64,000 nucleotides of DNA from Vitis vinifera (Eukaryota > Streptophyta > Magnoliopsida > Vitales > Vitaceae): the NCBI RefSeq assembly GCF_030704535.1, contig NC_081818.1, forward strand, positions 23,414,001 through 23,478,000. Direction: 5' to 3'. A model generated the notes under the pieces. It saw only the letters and a program-made list of their open reading frames with translations, ran no database searches and had not been told where the DNA came from. The first letter of the stretch is position 1, and each line of letters starts with the position of its first letter. The position numbers were made by a program, and so were the translations under genes. Positions 1-12,327 of this stretch are shown in pieces.

Positions 1-1120
1 TTGATTGGTTGTAGCATATCAATGAATTTGGCCTCTTCTATTAGAGCAGACACTTGTTAATGAATGCTAATTGCATTATCTTATTTGTGCCCTCTCTACA
101 TTTTTTCAGGAAATAAGTATGACTCATTAATCTTTAAATAGTAATTATTGTTGTTTGGAATGCCTTTCAGGCACTGTTTATAAACAGGTATTATGGGAAA
201 GCTCATGAAGTTCTATGATTGGGCTCATCAACCACAAGTATTTCTATTGCAAAAGATGCCAATTGGTTTGCATTGGGGACAATAGTTAGCTATTGATTCT
301 AGGAAATGTTTCATGATGAAAGTTCATAATGGAACCCTAAATGTGTGCTAAATCTGGTGGTTCTTTCTTGGTTTCTCAATTTGTCTTACCTTTCCAATTT
401 ATGTACTTTGTTAGAAGTTCTAATTTTGTCCCATCAACATTATTTCTTGTATTCCCAAAAGGTTCAATTCTGCCAATGCCATGAAATACAAATAGTTATT
501 GATCATTTATGGAGGTTTAAATGATTGTGGATGATATAAGCATTTACAAAACGAAATTGCATACTCGTGCAGCGTTTGGCATGATGGAAAATATCATACT
601 GGTAATAAATCTTTGTTTAGCAAGGTGATTAGCTTCTATGTGTAGCTATCAGATTAATAAAGTCATAGAATTTTATATTTACGGATGATTTTTAAAAATA
701 ATTATTTTTAATGATATGGGTCATTTTTTTCCAAATTGAATTAAATAAACTTCTACTACTGTTTTTATGGGAAAAAATTGGAGTCCATGCACATTTTTTG
801 TCAATTGTGAAAGTTTTTTTTTAGCATTTTTAATAATTTAATGATACATTTGTTAAAGTATTTAAAATGTCATAAAATATGTTTTAATATACGTATTTTT
901 TAATTTTAAAATAAATCTCTTAAATATATTAAATCAATTAATGCTACTTTTCTTATAAAAATTTAATAAATATTATATTTATTCATACTTATATCAACTA
1001 CATTACACTTATTTGATAAATATTTGGCCATTTTATGTCAACGAGAACAAAAACTTGGTACATCCTTTTGTTGCATTTGATTTGATTGTACCACAGTGGA
1101 CATTTAATAACTAGAGGTCA
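1..1120. other. AT-rich DNA without a recognised gene
   Basis: No open frame of useful length and no family match is visible on either strand. The first 200 bases are less AT-rich than the rest and contain a pyrimidine tract ending in CAG near 110, so they could be intron or 3' untranslated DNA of a gene lying to the left. From about 690 to 1020 the sequence is very AT-rich. Confidence 0.4.
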
Positions 1121-1121
1121 A

Positions 1122-1309
1122 CATATTACCAATATTTATGATGCACCTACCACATAATAACTTCACATTCACTCCACATAATGATAGTCTTCAATTGTAG
1201 GCTTGTAGAAGACTTCATATTACCAATATTTATGATGCACCTACCACATAATAACTTCACATTCACTCCACATAATGATAGTCTCCAATTGTAGGCTTGT
1301 AGAAGACTT
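1122..1309. repeat. 94-bp tandem duplication
   Basis: Two head-to-tail copies of a 94-bp unit (1122-1215 and 1216-1309) differ at one clear base (GTCTTCAA against GTCTCCAA). The near identity points to a recent duplication. It lies upstream of the transposon-protein gene that begins at 1825 and could be part of its 5' region. No function is evident. Confidence 0.85.
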
Positions 1310-1824
1310 CATTCACGTTGTTTCATCCCATCCTTTTTTAGTGACTTGTAACTATGCACTCATTATGGAACATTAAATGCATGTATGTACTAGCCACATC
1401 TCGTGCACAGGCGGACCTCCATTCCAACTTCAACCATTTACTCAGTTTGGTTGACATCACATCCTCAACAACTCATATTCATTCCCATTTACACCTCATT
1501 TTCTACTATACACGTTGCACATCACAACCTCCCTCTTCCACCCACCCATTCCTCCATTTTAGCTACTCTACCATTTCACTGTAAGATTTTCACTGGCATA
1601 ATCGTCAACAATTTGCTACAATAACAACAACAATAAGGTTTGTTTTTCATTGTTTTCTGCACATATTTTCTCTTGGTTGTGGCAACCACTCTTTTGGGAG
1701 TTGCTTGAATTCCTTTTTAAGCTATTTGTGGTTGGCTTGGATGCAATGAATTGAAACTTTTCATCTCTAACTTCCATCACTGAACTTTTAACAATATGTA
1801 GTGCCATTACAAGGACCAAACATC

Positions 1825-2886
1825 ATGCCGCCTAAAAAGAAGGTTAGACATGGCTCAACGTCAACTGTACCTGAGGAAGTCCAACATGACCCTTTCATGC
1901 CTCGCCACCCACCTGATGAGCACGAATGTGATAAGCTCATAGCAAAACGACCAATTGCCGTTGAGCGTGTCATACTAATTGCTGGGTTTGAAGAACATGG
2001 AGTTGCTGAGTTACTAGATTTTTACAAATTGAGACCATTTATACAGCTAACGCAAGAATGTTATCCAACTCCTGTGCGAGCATTCTACAGCAATATCAGA
2101 AATGTTGATGAGGAGAAATATTCATTTCACACTTCATTCAAGGGAGTTGCTGTGCGGGTTTCCCCATCCCTTATTGGACGCACCTTCTCTCTGGAAACAC
2201 CTAAGAAAGCTATTAACTTTTGTATTCCAGAGATTGATATCAAGGCAATGTCAGACACAATAACAAAGGAATTATGCGGCCATTCTTTTCAGTTGGGTAC
2301 AAGCGTTGAACGTAGATCTCTACTTCCAAAATACAGGATTCTAAGTTTGATATTGTTTCATACTGTCTTGAATAAGAAGGGTCATCTTAATGAGCTTACA
2401 CTATATGTTCTGCATATTCTGTTTCACATGGCACGTCACAGTAAAATTAATTTGCCCGCACTTATTTGCCATAACATGATAGAGGCACGGCGTAGTAATG
2501 TGAGCACACGTGCATTACCATATGGTTCAACTGTTTGCTTGCTTTTACAAAATGCAGGGTTGGATTTCAAGACACTGCCTTATGAGTCAATCCCGCGCAT
2601 GCAACCTATGCGCATGAAAATGTCGATAGACAAACAAACATCATCCTCTTCGTCGCGTAGGTCAACTAAAAGTTCTCAGCTTGGGGATATTTACGCAATG
2701 TGCAAATCAATGAACAATCAATTGAAGATTGTGCGTCAACAATGCGATCGTTCCATTGCAGCATGGAAAGCATTGCACCCTGATGCTCTACCTCCTACGC
2801 CATCACAGACAGATGACGAGGAAGATGGTGATGATGATGGTGGAGATGAAGAAGACGAAGATGCACCGACTGATGGAGAGGAATAA
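1825..2886 (+). CDS. putative plant transposon-associated protein, acidic C-terminus
   Basis: A single exon encodes 353 residues from the ATG at 1825. The frame is open upstream to 1801, but only from a GTG, and that stretch follows a likely splice acceptor (TATGTAG at 1795-1801). A donor-like AAG/GTTTGT at 1637/1638 suggests a leader intron of about 164 bp. The start MPPKKKVRHG is basic and resembles a nuclear localisation signal. The central part (residues about 45-255), with RAFYSNIR, VRVSPSLIGRTFSL and STRALPYGSTVCLLL, resembles the domain called 'putative plant transposon protein', common in grape and legume genomes and of unknown function. Residues about 280-310 could form a helix, and the last 30 are almost all Asp and Glu. 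It converges with the MULE transposase pseudogene at 12019-9690, so the two may belong to one element. The frame is intact, unlike that transposase. Function is unknown. Confidence 0.65.
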   Translation: MPPKKKVRHGSTSTVPEEVQHDPFMPRHPPDEHECDKLIAKRPIAVERVILIAGFEEHGVAELLDFYKLRPFIQLTQECYPTPVRAFYSNIRNVDEEKYSFHTSFKGVAVRVSPSLIGRTFSLETPKKAINFCIPEIDIKAMSDTITKELCGHSFQLGTSVERRSLLPKYRILSLILFHTVLNKKGHLNELTLYVLHILFHMARHSKINLPALICHNMIEARRSNVSTRALPYGSTVCLLLQNAGLDFKTLPYESIPRMQPMRMKMSIDKQTSSSSSRRSTKSSQLGDIYAMCKSMNNQLKIVRQQCDRSIAAWKALHPDALPPTPSQTDDEEDGDDDGGDEEDEDAPTDGEE

Positions 2887-3239
2887 CCTTACTTTCTATC
2901 CGTCTTACAACCGAATGCGTATGTGTGCGCACAACATTTTCATGGATTTTGTAATAAGTTTATAAAATCTCATTCTCAAACAACTTCTTAACTCCTTTTA
3001 CTTTAACGCTTTCCAATGCTTATCAATATGCATGCTTTCATTAATCATCAGTAAACTTTATACTCTCTTGCACCAATTGTCAACACTCTATGCAATATTT
3101 ATGTGTAAATGTGATGCTAGTTATGAGGTTGGTTTAAGTTATTTTGAATGTCTGAATGACATTTTGCCTATTTTCCAATCTTAGTATGTATTGACTCTAT
3201 ATTTTAGGCTTTAACACATATGAATCAATTATCCATACA

Positions 3240-3620
3240 TTTTATTTCAATGTGAATGTGTAGGGCCAACCCTTCATGTGTTGGGTCTGCCTCCCATGAC
3301 CACACTGTCCAATCAACAAGTAAGATAAAGTCACTATGAAGGCATGCCACCTGCACAAGGGCATGCTTCTCTTTTTGATAGTGCACAAATAATAACTACG
3401 ATTAGGTTTTCACCCACTTGCATGCATGTCATATGAAAGGTCTGTCCCTAATTTGGCTACTGCACATGGCATCTTCGACACATAGGCATGCCTGTGAAAT
3501 AAAGGGTGGGCCCTTATTTTGTGTATTGCATATAACATAAGATTCCAAAGTTTATAATACCATTGGGGATGTGTATGACATGAAGGCGGTGGCCATAGTT
3601 TTCCTTCATGCTCATTCCTA
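3240..3620. repeat. decayed GGCATGCC-type tandem repeat block
   Basis: This block carries fragments such as GGGCCAACCCTT, GGCATGCC and 'gctactgcacatggcat', which recur in the same orientation at 8690-9440. The copies are too diverged for an exact period here. The matching blocks on either side of the 5-kb palindrome suggest that the palindrome inserted into, or grew within, one older array. Confidence 0.5.
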
Positions 3621-4079
3621 CAAAAAAAAACGTTGTCATTACCTAATACTTTATTTCAAAATTATATTATCATTCTATTTTACATTATCTTAATTTTTTT
3701 AACAACTTTTTTTATTTAGCTCATTATTACTTTTTTTTTATTTACCCATTTACTTTTATTTAATTTCAAAATTTTGTATTTTTAAATATTAGAAAAATAG
3801 TTCTACTCATAATTTGCTACAAAAAAAAATTGATGAAGTCCTAATATTTTATAACTTAAAATTAATTTGATTAGATAAATGATTAATAATTTTAATTATT
3901 TAAATACATGAATGTTAATTGAAAAATTGTCACCACATATTTGTAATATATTTTTAGAAATCATATTTCAAATCAAATATTTGATATAAATCAATTTACT
4001 TTTTATTTAAAATGTAATAAAATATGTTTTAATAAAAGTATTTTTTAAATTTTGAAATAAATCACTTATGGGTTGCCAA

Positions 4080-6160
4080 ATTAAATTATGGTCCATCCAT
4101 GGCACTAAGGGGGTACCGGAATCACTAGGGTCAGATGTACCAAATTTAATGAAGGATGTACCAAATTTTGTGAAGGATGTACCAATGGTCCGAAAATGCG
4201 TACCGAAGTGGGGATCGGTCCCAAATCAATTTTTTTTGGGTTTTTAAATGAAATAGTGGCTCATCCACGGTCAGAAGAGGGTCCCAGAATCACTAGGATC
4301 GGATGTACCAAATTTTGTGAAGGATGTACCAAGGGTCCGAAAATGTGTTCCGAAGTGGGGATCGACCCCCAATCACTTTGTTATGGGTTTCTAAATGAAA
4401 TTATTGACCATCCATGTTGAAATGGGGGTCTCGGAATCACTAGGATCGGATGTACCAAATTTAATGAAGGATGTACCAAATTTTGTGAAGGATGTACCAA
4501 ATTTTGTGAATTATGTACCAAGGGTCCAAAAATGCTTTCCGAAGTGGGGATCGGCCTCAAATCACTTTGTTATGGGTTTTTAAATGAAATAGTGGCCCAT
4601 CCATGGTCAGAAGAGGGTCCCGGAATCACTAGGATCGGATGTACCAAATTTTGTGAAGGATGTACCAAGGGTCCGAAAATGCGTTCCGAAGTGGAGATCG
4701 ACCCCCAATCACTTTGTTATGGGTTTCTAAATGAAATTATTGACCATCCATGTTGAAATGGGGGTCTCGGAATCACTAGGATCGGATGTACCAAATTTAA
4801 TGAAGGATGTACCAAATTTTGTGAAGGATGTACCAAATTTTGTGAATGATGTACCAAGGGTCCAAAAATGCGTTCCGAAGTGGGGATCCGCCCCAAATCA
4901 CTTTGTTTTGGGTTTCCTAAACAAATTATGGACCTTCCATGTTGAAATGGGGGTCTCGGAATCTGTCGGATCGGATGTACCAAATTTAATGAAGGATGTA
5001 CCAAATTTTGTGAAGGATGTACCAAATCTTGTGAATGATGTACCAAGGGTCCAAAAATGCTTATCGAAGTGGGGATCGGCCTCAAATCACTTTGTTATGG
5101 GTTTTTAAATGAAATAATGGCCCATCCATGGTCAGAAGAGGGTCCCGGAATCACTAGGATCGGATGTACCAAATTTTGTGAAGGATGTACCAAGGGTCCG
5201 AAAATGCGTTCCGAAGTGGGGATCGACCCCCAATCACTTTGTTATGGGTTTCCTAAAGAAATTATGGACCTTCCATGTTGAAATGGGGGTCTCGGAATCT
5301 GTCGGATCGGATGTACCAAATTTAATGAAGGATGTACCAAATTTTGTGAAAGATGTACCAAATTTTGTGAATGATGTACCAAGGGTCCAAAAATGCTTTT
5401 CGAAGTGGGGATCGGCCCCAAATCACTCTGTTATGGGTTTTTAAATGAAATAGTGGCTAATCCATGGTCAGAAGAGGGTCCTGGAATCACTAGGATAGGA
5501 TGTACCAAATTTATTGAAGGATGTACCAAGGGTCCGAAAATGCGTTCCGAAGTGGGGATCGACCCCCAATCACTTTGTTATGGGTTTCTAAATGAAATTA
5601 TGGACCATCCATGTTGAAATGTGGGTCTCGGAATCTGTCGGATCGGATGTACCAAATTTAATGAAGGATGTACCAAATTTTGTGAAGGATGTACCAAATT
5701 TTGTGAATGATGTACCAAGGGTCCAAAAATGCTTTTCGAAGTGGGGATCGACCCCCAATCACTTTGTTATGGGTTTCTAAATGAAATTATGGACCATCCA
5801 TGTTGAAATGTGGGTCTCGGAATCTGTCGGATCGGATGTACCAAATTTAATGAAGAATGTACCAAATTTTGTGAATGATGTACCAAGGGTCCAAAAATGC
5901 TCTTCGAAGTGGGGATCGACCCCCAATCACTTTGTTATGGGTTTCTAAATGAAATTATGGACCATCCATGTTGAAATGTGGGTCTCGAAATCTGTCGGAT
6001 CGGATGTACCAAATTTAATGAAGGATGTACCAAATTTTGTGAATGATGTACCAAGGGTCCAAAAATGCTTTTCGAAGTGGGGATCGGCCCCAAATCACTT
6101 TGTTATGGGTTTTTAAATGAAATAGTGGCTAATCCATGGTCAGAAGAGGGTCCTGGAATC
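4080..6160 (+). repeat. minisatellite array, left arm, with higher-order repeat
   Basis: About 21-bp GATGTACCAAA... units come in groups of two to four, separated by a spacer with TGGGGATCGACCCCCAATCA, itself a small hairpin. Two types alternate. The 'TGGTCAGAAGAGGGTCCCGG' type has few units. The 'TGTTGAAATGGGGGTCTCGG' type has three or so. Together they form a higher-order period of about 333 bp (for example 4270 to 4605), sometimes with an extra long-type copy. Many short open frames across it come from the repeat and are not genes. Confidence 0.9.
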
Positions 6161-8215
6161 ATTCACAAAATTTGGTACATCCTTCATTAAATTTGGTACA
6201 TCCGATCCGACAGATTCCGAGACCCACATTTCAACATGGATGGTCCATAATTTCATTTAGAAACCCATAACAAAGTGATTGGGGGTCGATCCCCACTTCG
6301 AAGAGCATTTTTGGACCATTGGTACATCATTCACAAAATTTGGTACATCCTTCACAAAATTTGGTACATTCTTTATTAAATTTGGTACATCCGATCCGAC
6401 AGATTCCGAGACCCCCATTTCAACATGGGTCGTCCATAATTTCATTTAGAAACCCATAACAGAGTGATTGGGGGTCGATTCCCACTTCGGAACGCATTTT
6501 CGGACCCTTGGTACATCCTTCACAAAATTTGGTACATCCGATCCTAGTGATTCCGGGACCCTCTTCTGACCATGGATGGGCCATTATTTCATTTAAAAAC
6601 CCATAACAAAGTGATTTGAGGCCGATCCCCACTTCGAAAAGCATTTTTGGACCCTTGGTACATCATTCACAAGATTTGGTACATCCTTCACAAAATTTGG
6701 TACATCCTTCATTAAATTTGGTACATCCGATCCGACAGATTCCGAGACCCACATTTCAACATGGATGGTCCATAATTTCATTTAGAAACCCATAACAAAG
6801 TGATTGGAGGCCGATCCCCACTTCGAAAAGCATTTTTGGACCCTTGGTACATCATTCACAAAATTTGGTACATCCTTCACAAAATTTGGTACATCCTTCA
6901 TTAAATTTGGTACATCCGATCCGACAGATTCCGAGACCCCCATTTCAACATGGAAGGTCCATAATTTCTTTAGGAAACCCATAACAAAGTGATTGGGGGT
7001 CGATCCCCACTTCGGAACGCATTTTCGGACCCTTGGTACATCCTTCACAAAATTTGGTACATTCGATCCTAGTGATTCCGGGACCCTCTTCTGACCATGG
7101 ATGAGCCATAATGTCATTTAAAAACCCATAACAAAGTTATTTGGGGCCGATCCCCACTTCGAAAAGCATTTTTGGACCCTTGGTACATCATTCACAAAAT
7201 TTGGTACATCCTTCACAAAATTTGGTACATTCTTCATTAAATTTGGTACATCCGATCCGACAGATTCCGAGACCCCCATTTCAACATGGATGGTCTGTAA
7301 TTTCTTTAAGAAACCCATAAAAAAGTGATTGGGGGTCGATCCCTACTTCGGAACGCATTTTCGAACCCTTGGTACATCCTTCACAAAATTTGGTACATCC
7401 TTCATTAAATTTGGTGCATCCGATCCTAGTGATTCCGAGACCCCCATTTCAACATGGATGGTCAATAATTTCATTTAGAAACCCATAACAAAGTGATTGG
7501 GGGTCGATCCCCACTTCGAAGAGCATTTTTGGACCCTTGGTACATCATTCACAAAATTTGGTACATCCTTCACAAAATTTGGTACATCCTTCATTAAATT
7601 TGGTACATCCGATCCTAGTGATTCCGAGACCCCCATTTCAACATGGATGGTCAATAATTTCATTTAGAAACCCATAACAAAGTGCTTGGGGGTCGATCCC
7701 CACTTCGATGAGCATTTTTGGACCCTTGGTACATCATTCACAAAATTTGGTACATCCTTCACAAAATTTGGTACATTCTTCATTAAAGTTGGTACATCCG
7801 ATCCGACAGATTCCGAGACCCCCATTTCAACATGGATGGTCTGTAATTTCTTTAAGAAACCCATAAAAAAGTGATTGGGGGTCGATCCCTACTTCGGAAC
7901 GATTTTCGAACCCTTGGTACATCCTTCACAAAATTTGGTACATCCTTCATTAAATTTGGTACATCCGAGCCTAGTGATTCCGGGACCCCCTTCTGACCAT
8001 GGATGAGCCACTATTTTATTTAGAAACCCATAACAGAGTGATTTAGAGCCGATCCCCACTTCGGATCACACTTTGGAGCCCTTGGTACATCTTTAACAAA
8101 ATTTGGTACATCCATAATTAAATTTGGTACATCCTTCATTAAATTTGGTACATCCAAGTCTAGTGATTCCGGGACCCCCATCTGAGCATGGATGGGTCAT
8201 AATTACATTTAATAT
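6161..8215 (-). repeat. minisatellite array, right arm (inverted copy)
   Basis: This is the same minisatellite family as 4080-6160, on the other strand. The order of long and short types is not an exact mirror of the left arm. Unit numbers therefore changed after the inversion arose, or the arms exchanged by unequal conversion. Confidence 0.9.
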
Positions 8216-8689
8216 ATTTAAGTTATTTATTTTTAAATTAAAAAATACGTTTATTAAAATATATTTTATGAAATTTTAAATAAAAACTAAATTGATTTAT
8301 ATCAAATATTTGATTTGAGATATGATTTCTAAAAATTTATTACAAATATGTTGTGGCAATTTTTCTATTAAAATTAATTTATTTAAATAATTAAAATTAT
8401 TAATCATTTATCTAATCAAATTAATTTTTAGTTATAAAATATTTGGACTTCATTATATTTTTTGTTATATTGTAACATATTCTAAGCACAACTATTTTTG
8501 TAATATTTAAAAATACAAAATTTTGAAATTAAATAAAAGTAAACGGATAAATAAAAAAAATTATTAATGAGCTAAATAAAAAAAGTAGTTAAAAAAATTA
8601 AGATAATAAAAAATAAATTAAAAATTGAACAATTAAATTTTTAGAAAAAATCTATGATTTTGAATCAACAAGGAATCATTTCCAACATT

Positions 8690-9440
8690 TATTTCATATG
8701 AACATCAAGGGCCAACCTTTAAGCTATCAATATGCCTCCATTTGCCTTACTGCCCAACCCACACCTCAACTCTAGTCATCCTAAAGGCATGCCTCTGACA
8801 GAGAGTCATGTCTTTCTTTTTCCTACTGCAAGTAGCTTAACAAAAAGAAGTTTTTCACCCACATTTATGTGTCTTCCATAAAGCTTTTGCTCTTAGGTTG
8901 ACTACTGCACATAGCCTACCAATATAATGGTTTTAGCAATAGGCATGCCCCTAAAATCAAGGGTGTGCCCCTACTTTGCATACTGCATATAGAATTTCCC
9001 AATAAAGTTATCATACCCATGGGCATACCTATGCAACCAAGGTTGCACCCCTGCTTTGCCTTCTGCATGTAGTATAGTTATATAATATTATTAACACATA
9101 GGCATGCCTTTCAACTGGAAGGTGCGCCCCTAGATTGCCTTCTGCACATAACATACTAAACTAATGTTTGAATGCCTTCCCATGGTGTTAATGGTTCAAC
9201 CTCCCTTTTACAGACACCTCACATAACACGAAACCAATTTTAAAGATGAAAAACGATAGGATTGCCTATGATCTAACAGGCACAACCTTATTTTGGCTAT
9301 TGCCCATTTCACACAAAACTAAATAATATGCTTAAGGGTCATCATCCAAAAAGCAGCAACCCCTACATGTAAAGGTTCGCCAAGATTATGCCCACTAGTT
9401 AACAATCTCGTTTTTTTGCCAAGGACGCCATATGAATCTA
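8690..9440. repeat. tandem repeat of about 79 bp, GGCATGCC type
   Basis: GGCATGCC-like landmarks at about 8786, 8944, 9023 and 9103 are spaced 158, 79 and 80 bp apart, so the unit is about 79 bp. Each unit also carries 'ccctactttgccttctgcatat'-like text. The array lies just 3' of the MULE transposase pseudogene (which ends at 9690 on the minus strand) and resembles the 78-bp array upstream of it. Confidence 0.65.
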
Positions 9441-9689
9441 TGTCACTTCAATGCCATCTTTGAACAATAATGACCAAGGTACATATTTTGCTATTACAAT
9501 TACATTATCATGTAACATATCCCATAATATTGAAGAACAACATACAATCACAATATATATACACCAAACACTTCAAATCCAATAAATTACTCATTGCTTA
9601 TAATCAAGGAAACAATAACGAAGATTACCAAACTATTTCATACTAATATAAAGTCGATCTTACATTATGAAGTTTAATAAAAAAAAAAC

Positions 9690-12019
9690 TTACAGCAATG
9701 GGTTGTTACATGTCGCACGATTATGCCCAAGCTGATTACAACGAGAACAATGAACTGTTTTTTTTTACATGAATTGAGACTCGATTCGACGTTTCCTAGG
9801 TCTTCCAGGAGGTCGCTTTGTGGTTGGAGGATTAAGAAAGGGATAAGTATGACCCAAGGCATCACGAACGGTTCCATCTTCATCAATCATTGGCATGTCA
9901 TGCGTTACCAAAGTACGCATGCTTCCAGAGTATATCTTCTCTTGCAAATTGTACTTATACTAGTCATCAACATAATCAGATACATCAAACCCCATTCGCC
10001 GTATAGCTGCACAAGCATGATCACATGGGATTCCAGACATTTGCCATGCTTTACATGTGCAAGTTCGCTCCATTAAGTTCACTTCCAGGAATGCTTTTCC
10101 ATTGGATACTTTCATCGAACTACCCAAGTGTAAATAAGTGATATAATTTTCACCTTTTCCAATGTTCAATGCAATCTTTTCTTCTGTTTTAGGACCAATA
10201 CACCCATTCCATTTTACAAGTCCATTTTTATGCTCGACTAAAAGAGATCCTAACTTATCCATATGCTCGATGAAGAAAACACAAATGTTATGGTGTCGTT
10301 CATGTCTTAACCAAGAGTTGAAAGACTCGGCCAAATTACTTGTCATCTTATCCCAACGCATCTTCTTAAATTTAGAGATTGCCCAATGTTGAGGGTTATT
10401 TTCTTCAACCCACTTCGCCAAATCATGATTAAATGTCCTTAAAGTATCCATTGCAACCTCATAATCACAATCTAACCTAGCATAGGCGATAGAATCAAGC
10501 ATTTGCAAAGCATTTTCCTTTCCTTTCCTCCCTTTAGTGTTTAGCTTTGTTAGAAAGCTACTGAAGTTTTCTTTAATGTGACGATAGCAATGTGCATGGT
10601 TTTCACTACCAAATACCTCTGAAACACTACGGATAATCCCTTGGTGCCTATCAGATATTATTATAACATCTCTTTCACCTATGACCATCTTCAATTTCTC
10701 TAAAAACCAAAGCCAATCCTCGTAATTCTCAGAGTTAAATAAGCCATAAGCAAGTGGAAACATGCCATCGTCAGCATCATAGGAAGAAGCTGAAAATAAA
10801 GCACCATTGTATGGCCCACTCATGTGGGATGAATCTATTGATATAATAGGCCGACATCCCAGTTGAAACCCATGTATTGACACTGAAAGGGCAACAAACA
10901 ATTGCATAAAATGACCATCATCCGAACATCTATATTCAGCAATCGTCCCTGGATTTGTTTCAATAAGCCTTGTACATAACCAAGGTAACAACTTATACGA
11001 CCATTGCGGCACACCATGAATTCGTTCTTTAGCCTTCTCTTTCAAGTTCCATGCTTGACAATAATTCAATTGCATTCCGTATTGTCGACGAAAGTCTTTA
11101 CATATTTGACGGGGTAAGTAATCTGGATTTGAACGAATAACATCATCAATCATAGCTGTGGCTCGATTACAATGAACTACTGGTTCGGAAATTGACACAT
11201 CTTCTAAAGAGTGGTTATGTTCATTTCTAAATGTATGCACTTGAACTATTTTTGTTCTCCCAACAGCACGAGCAGTTACTTTCCAAGGGCATCCTTCAAC
11301 AACACATATTACAGTCATATGCTTAAGACAATTCCTCTTAAACTTATATCTAAAACGGCCTCCTACTGACATGAGATATATTGCATCCCGAAATTCATTT
11401 GCAGTTGAGAAGGTATGCCCACTACCCAATATTGCACTCTCAAAATGGCTTGACTCTAGTGGACCAACATGTGATTCAGCACATCTTTGCTGAAATCCTC
11501 GTGATTGCATTCTAATATCAACATCTCTTGTTGAATATGGGACCAGTGAGTTAGACCCTACGATTGTTTCGTTCAAGCTGCATTATAACATCTAATGAAT
11601 AAGCATAAATATTACAAAATAAATAAATACATGGAATCATTTAAGATTATATATTTTTTTGATATAACTTACCCTTGTCCTCCATTCTCAATCGTTTCAT
11701 CGTCTTCAACTGTTGATGCTAAACATATATATACACGTGCACATCGGTCACTAAATTGAAACATGTTTGTCAAGTCTTCATCATTTTTCAATGGTTGAAG
11801 TGCATATAAATCAAACGGGAGAGTATATGAAAATGTTGGTCCCACTATATTGATGTTCATTTTCCCACAAATCCTTGAAACAAAATCATTATATGTCATT
11901 GATCGTTCTAAACTTAGACCCTCTCGTCTCCCACCCATATATTCCACATTGCCATGTTCATCTCTTACTAGCTCTCCTCCAATGTGCAGATAACAATAAA
12001 TTGTATTATTTGGATCCAT
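9690..12019 (-). pseudogene. mudrA-like: MULE (mudrA-like) transposase, two in-frame stops
   Basis: This was a Mutator-like DNA transposase, which cuts and pastes its element. Exon 1 (12019-11673) starts MDPNNTIYCYL, a PB1-like N-terminal domain. A 95-bp intron (11672-11578, GTAAGT...GCAG) joins in phase to exon 2 (11577 onward). Exon 2 holds the MULE DNA-binding region (GRFRYKFKRNCLKHMTVICV), the catalytic core (ISIDSSH, IIISDRHQGI and LAESFNSWLR carry the likely D-D-E) and a SWIM zinc finger (CTCKAWQMSGIPCDHAC). The frame is broken by TAG at 9962-9960, then continues in the same frame through an RPPGRPRKRR basic stretch to TAA at 9767-9765, and again to a CCHC knuckle (CSRCNQLGHNRATC), ending at TAA 9692-9690. 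There is no frameshift. The stops make a full protein unlikely without readthrough. Tandem repeats flank the gene on both sides. Confidence 0.9.
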
Positions 12020-12327
12020 TTAAATGCTACTCGATCATGTGCAGCCCCTGTTTAGAAGCATGAACCTTTAGTCAAGCTGAAACAATTAACTAATTTCTTA
12101 ATAACACTGCATAAACCAACTTACTTATAACAAAACTGATTATCATGCCTATGACCATCATATATTAATACATCATTTATCTTTGAAACTTTACAAACGA
12201 GCTTCATTTACATTTCATAGTTTACAATTAATGGTGTAAATATAGACATGCATAGTGTATACTTAACATTAAGCAATGCAATTATTCTATTTTACTTCGT
12301 AGTAATTTGTTATGTTATATAAGTTAG

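Larger units (their letters stand above)
3640..8640. repeat. 5-kb inverted repeat (foldback-like element) with a minisatellite core
   Basis: The two halves are reverse complements of each other. The left half (about 3640-6160) begins with AT-rich DNA, then about 2.1 kb of minisatellite built on GATGTACCAAATTTTGTGAAG. The right half (about 6161-8640) has the same minisatellite reversed (CTTCACAAAATTTGGTACATC), then the reversed AT-rich arm. Matching arm segments include 'tcaaatatttgatataaatc' near 3970 and its complement near 8315. The turn is at about 6160, where GGAATC runs straight into ATTCACAAAATTTGG. Long inverted arms with internal tandem repeats are typical of foldback-type transposons. 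No transposase lies inside. I could not fix the outer edges to the base or find a target-site duplication. Confidence 0.85.

Noticed and set aside
1050..1068. CTTGGTACATCC word near 1053, as in the foldback minisatellite
   Set aside because: Only about 13 bases match and the surroundings do not, so this is probably chance.
1801..1824. Start of the transposon-protein frame at 1801
   Set aside because: That start is a GTG and it overlaps a likely splice acceptor. Nuclear plant genes normally use ATG, so 1825 was chosen.
4196..7874. Many open frames of 60-125 aa on both strands (VPNFVKDVPNFV-type peptides)
   Set aside because: They are translations of the minisatellite units, some of whose lengths happen to be multiples of three. 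They repeat in both arms and have no start context or gene structure.
4200..8060. GGTCGATCCC motif resembling a tRNA T-arm
   Set aside because: It is part of every minisatellite spacer. No acceptor stem, anticodon arm or D-arm can be drawn around it.
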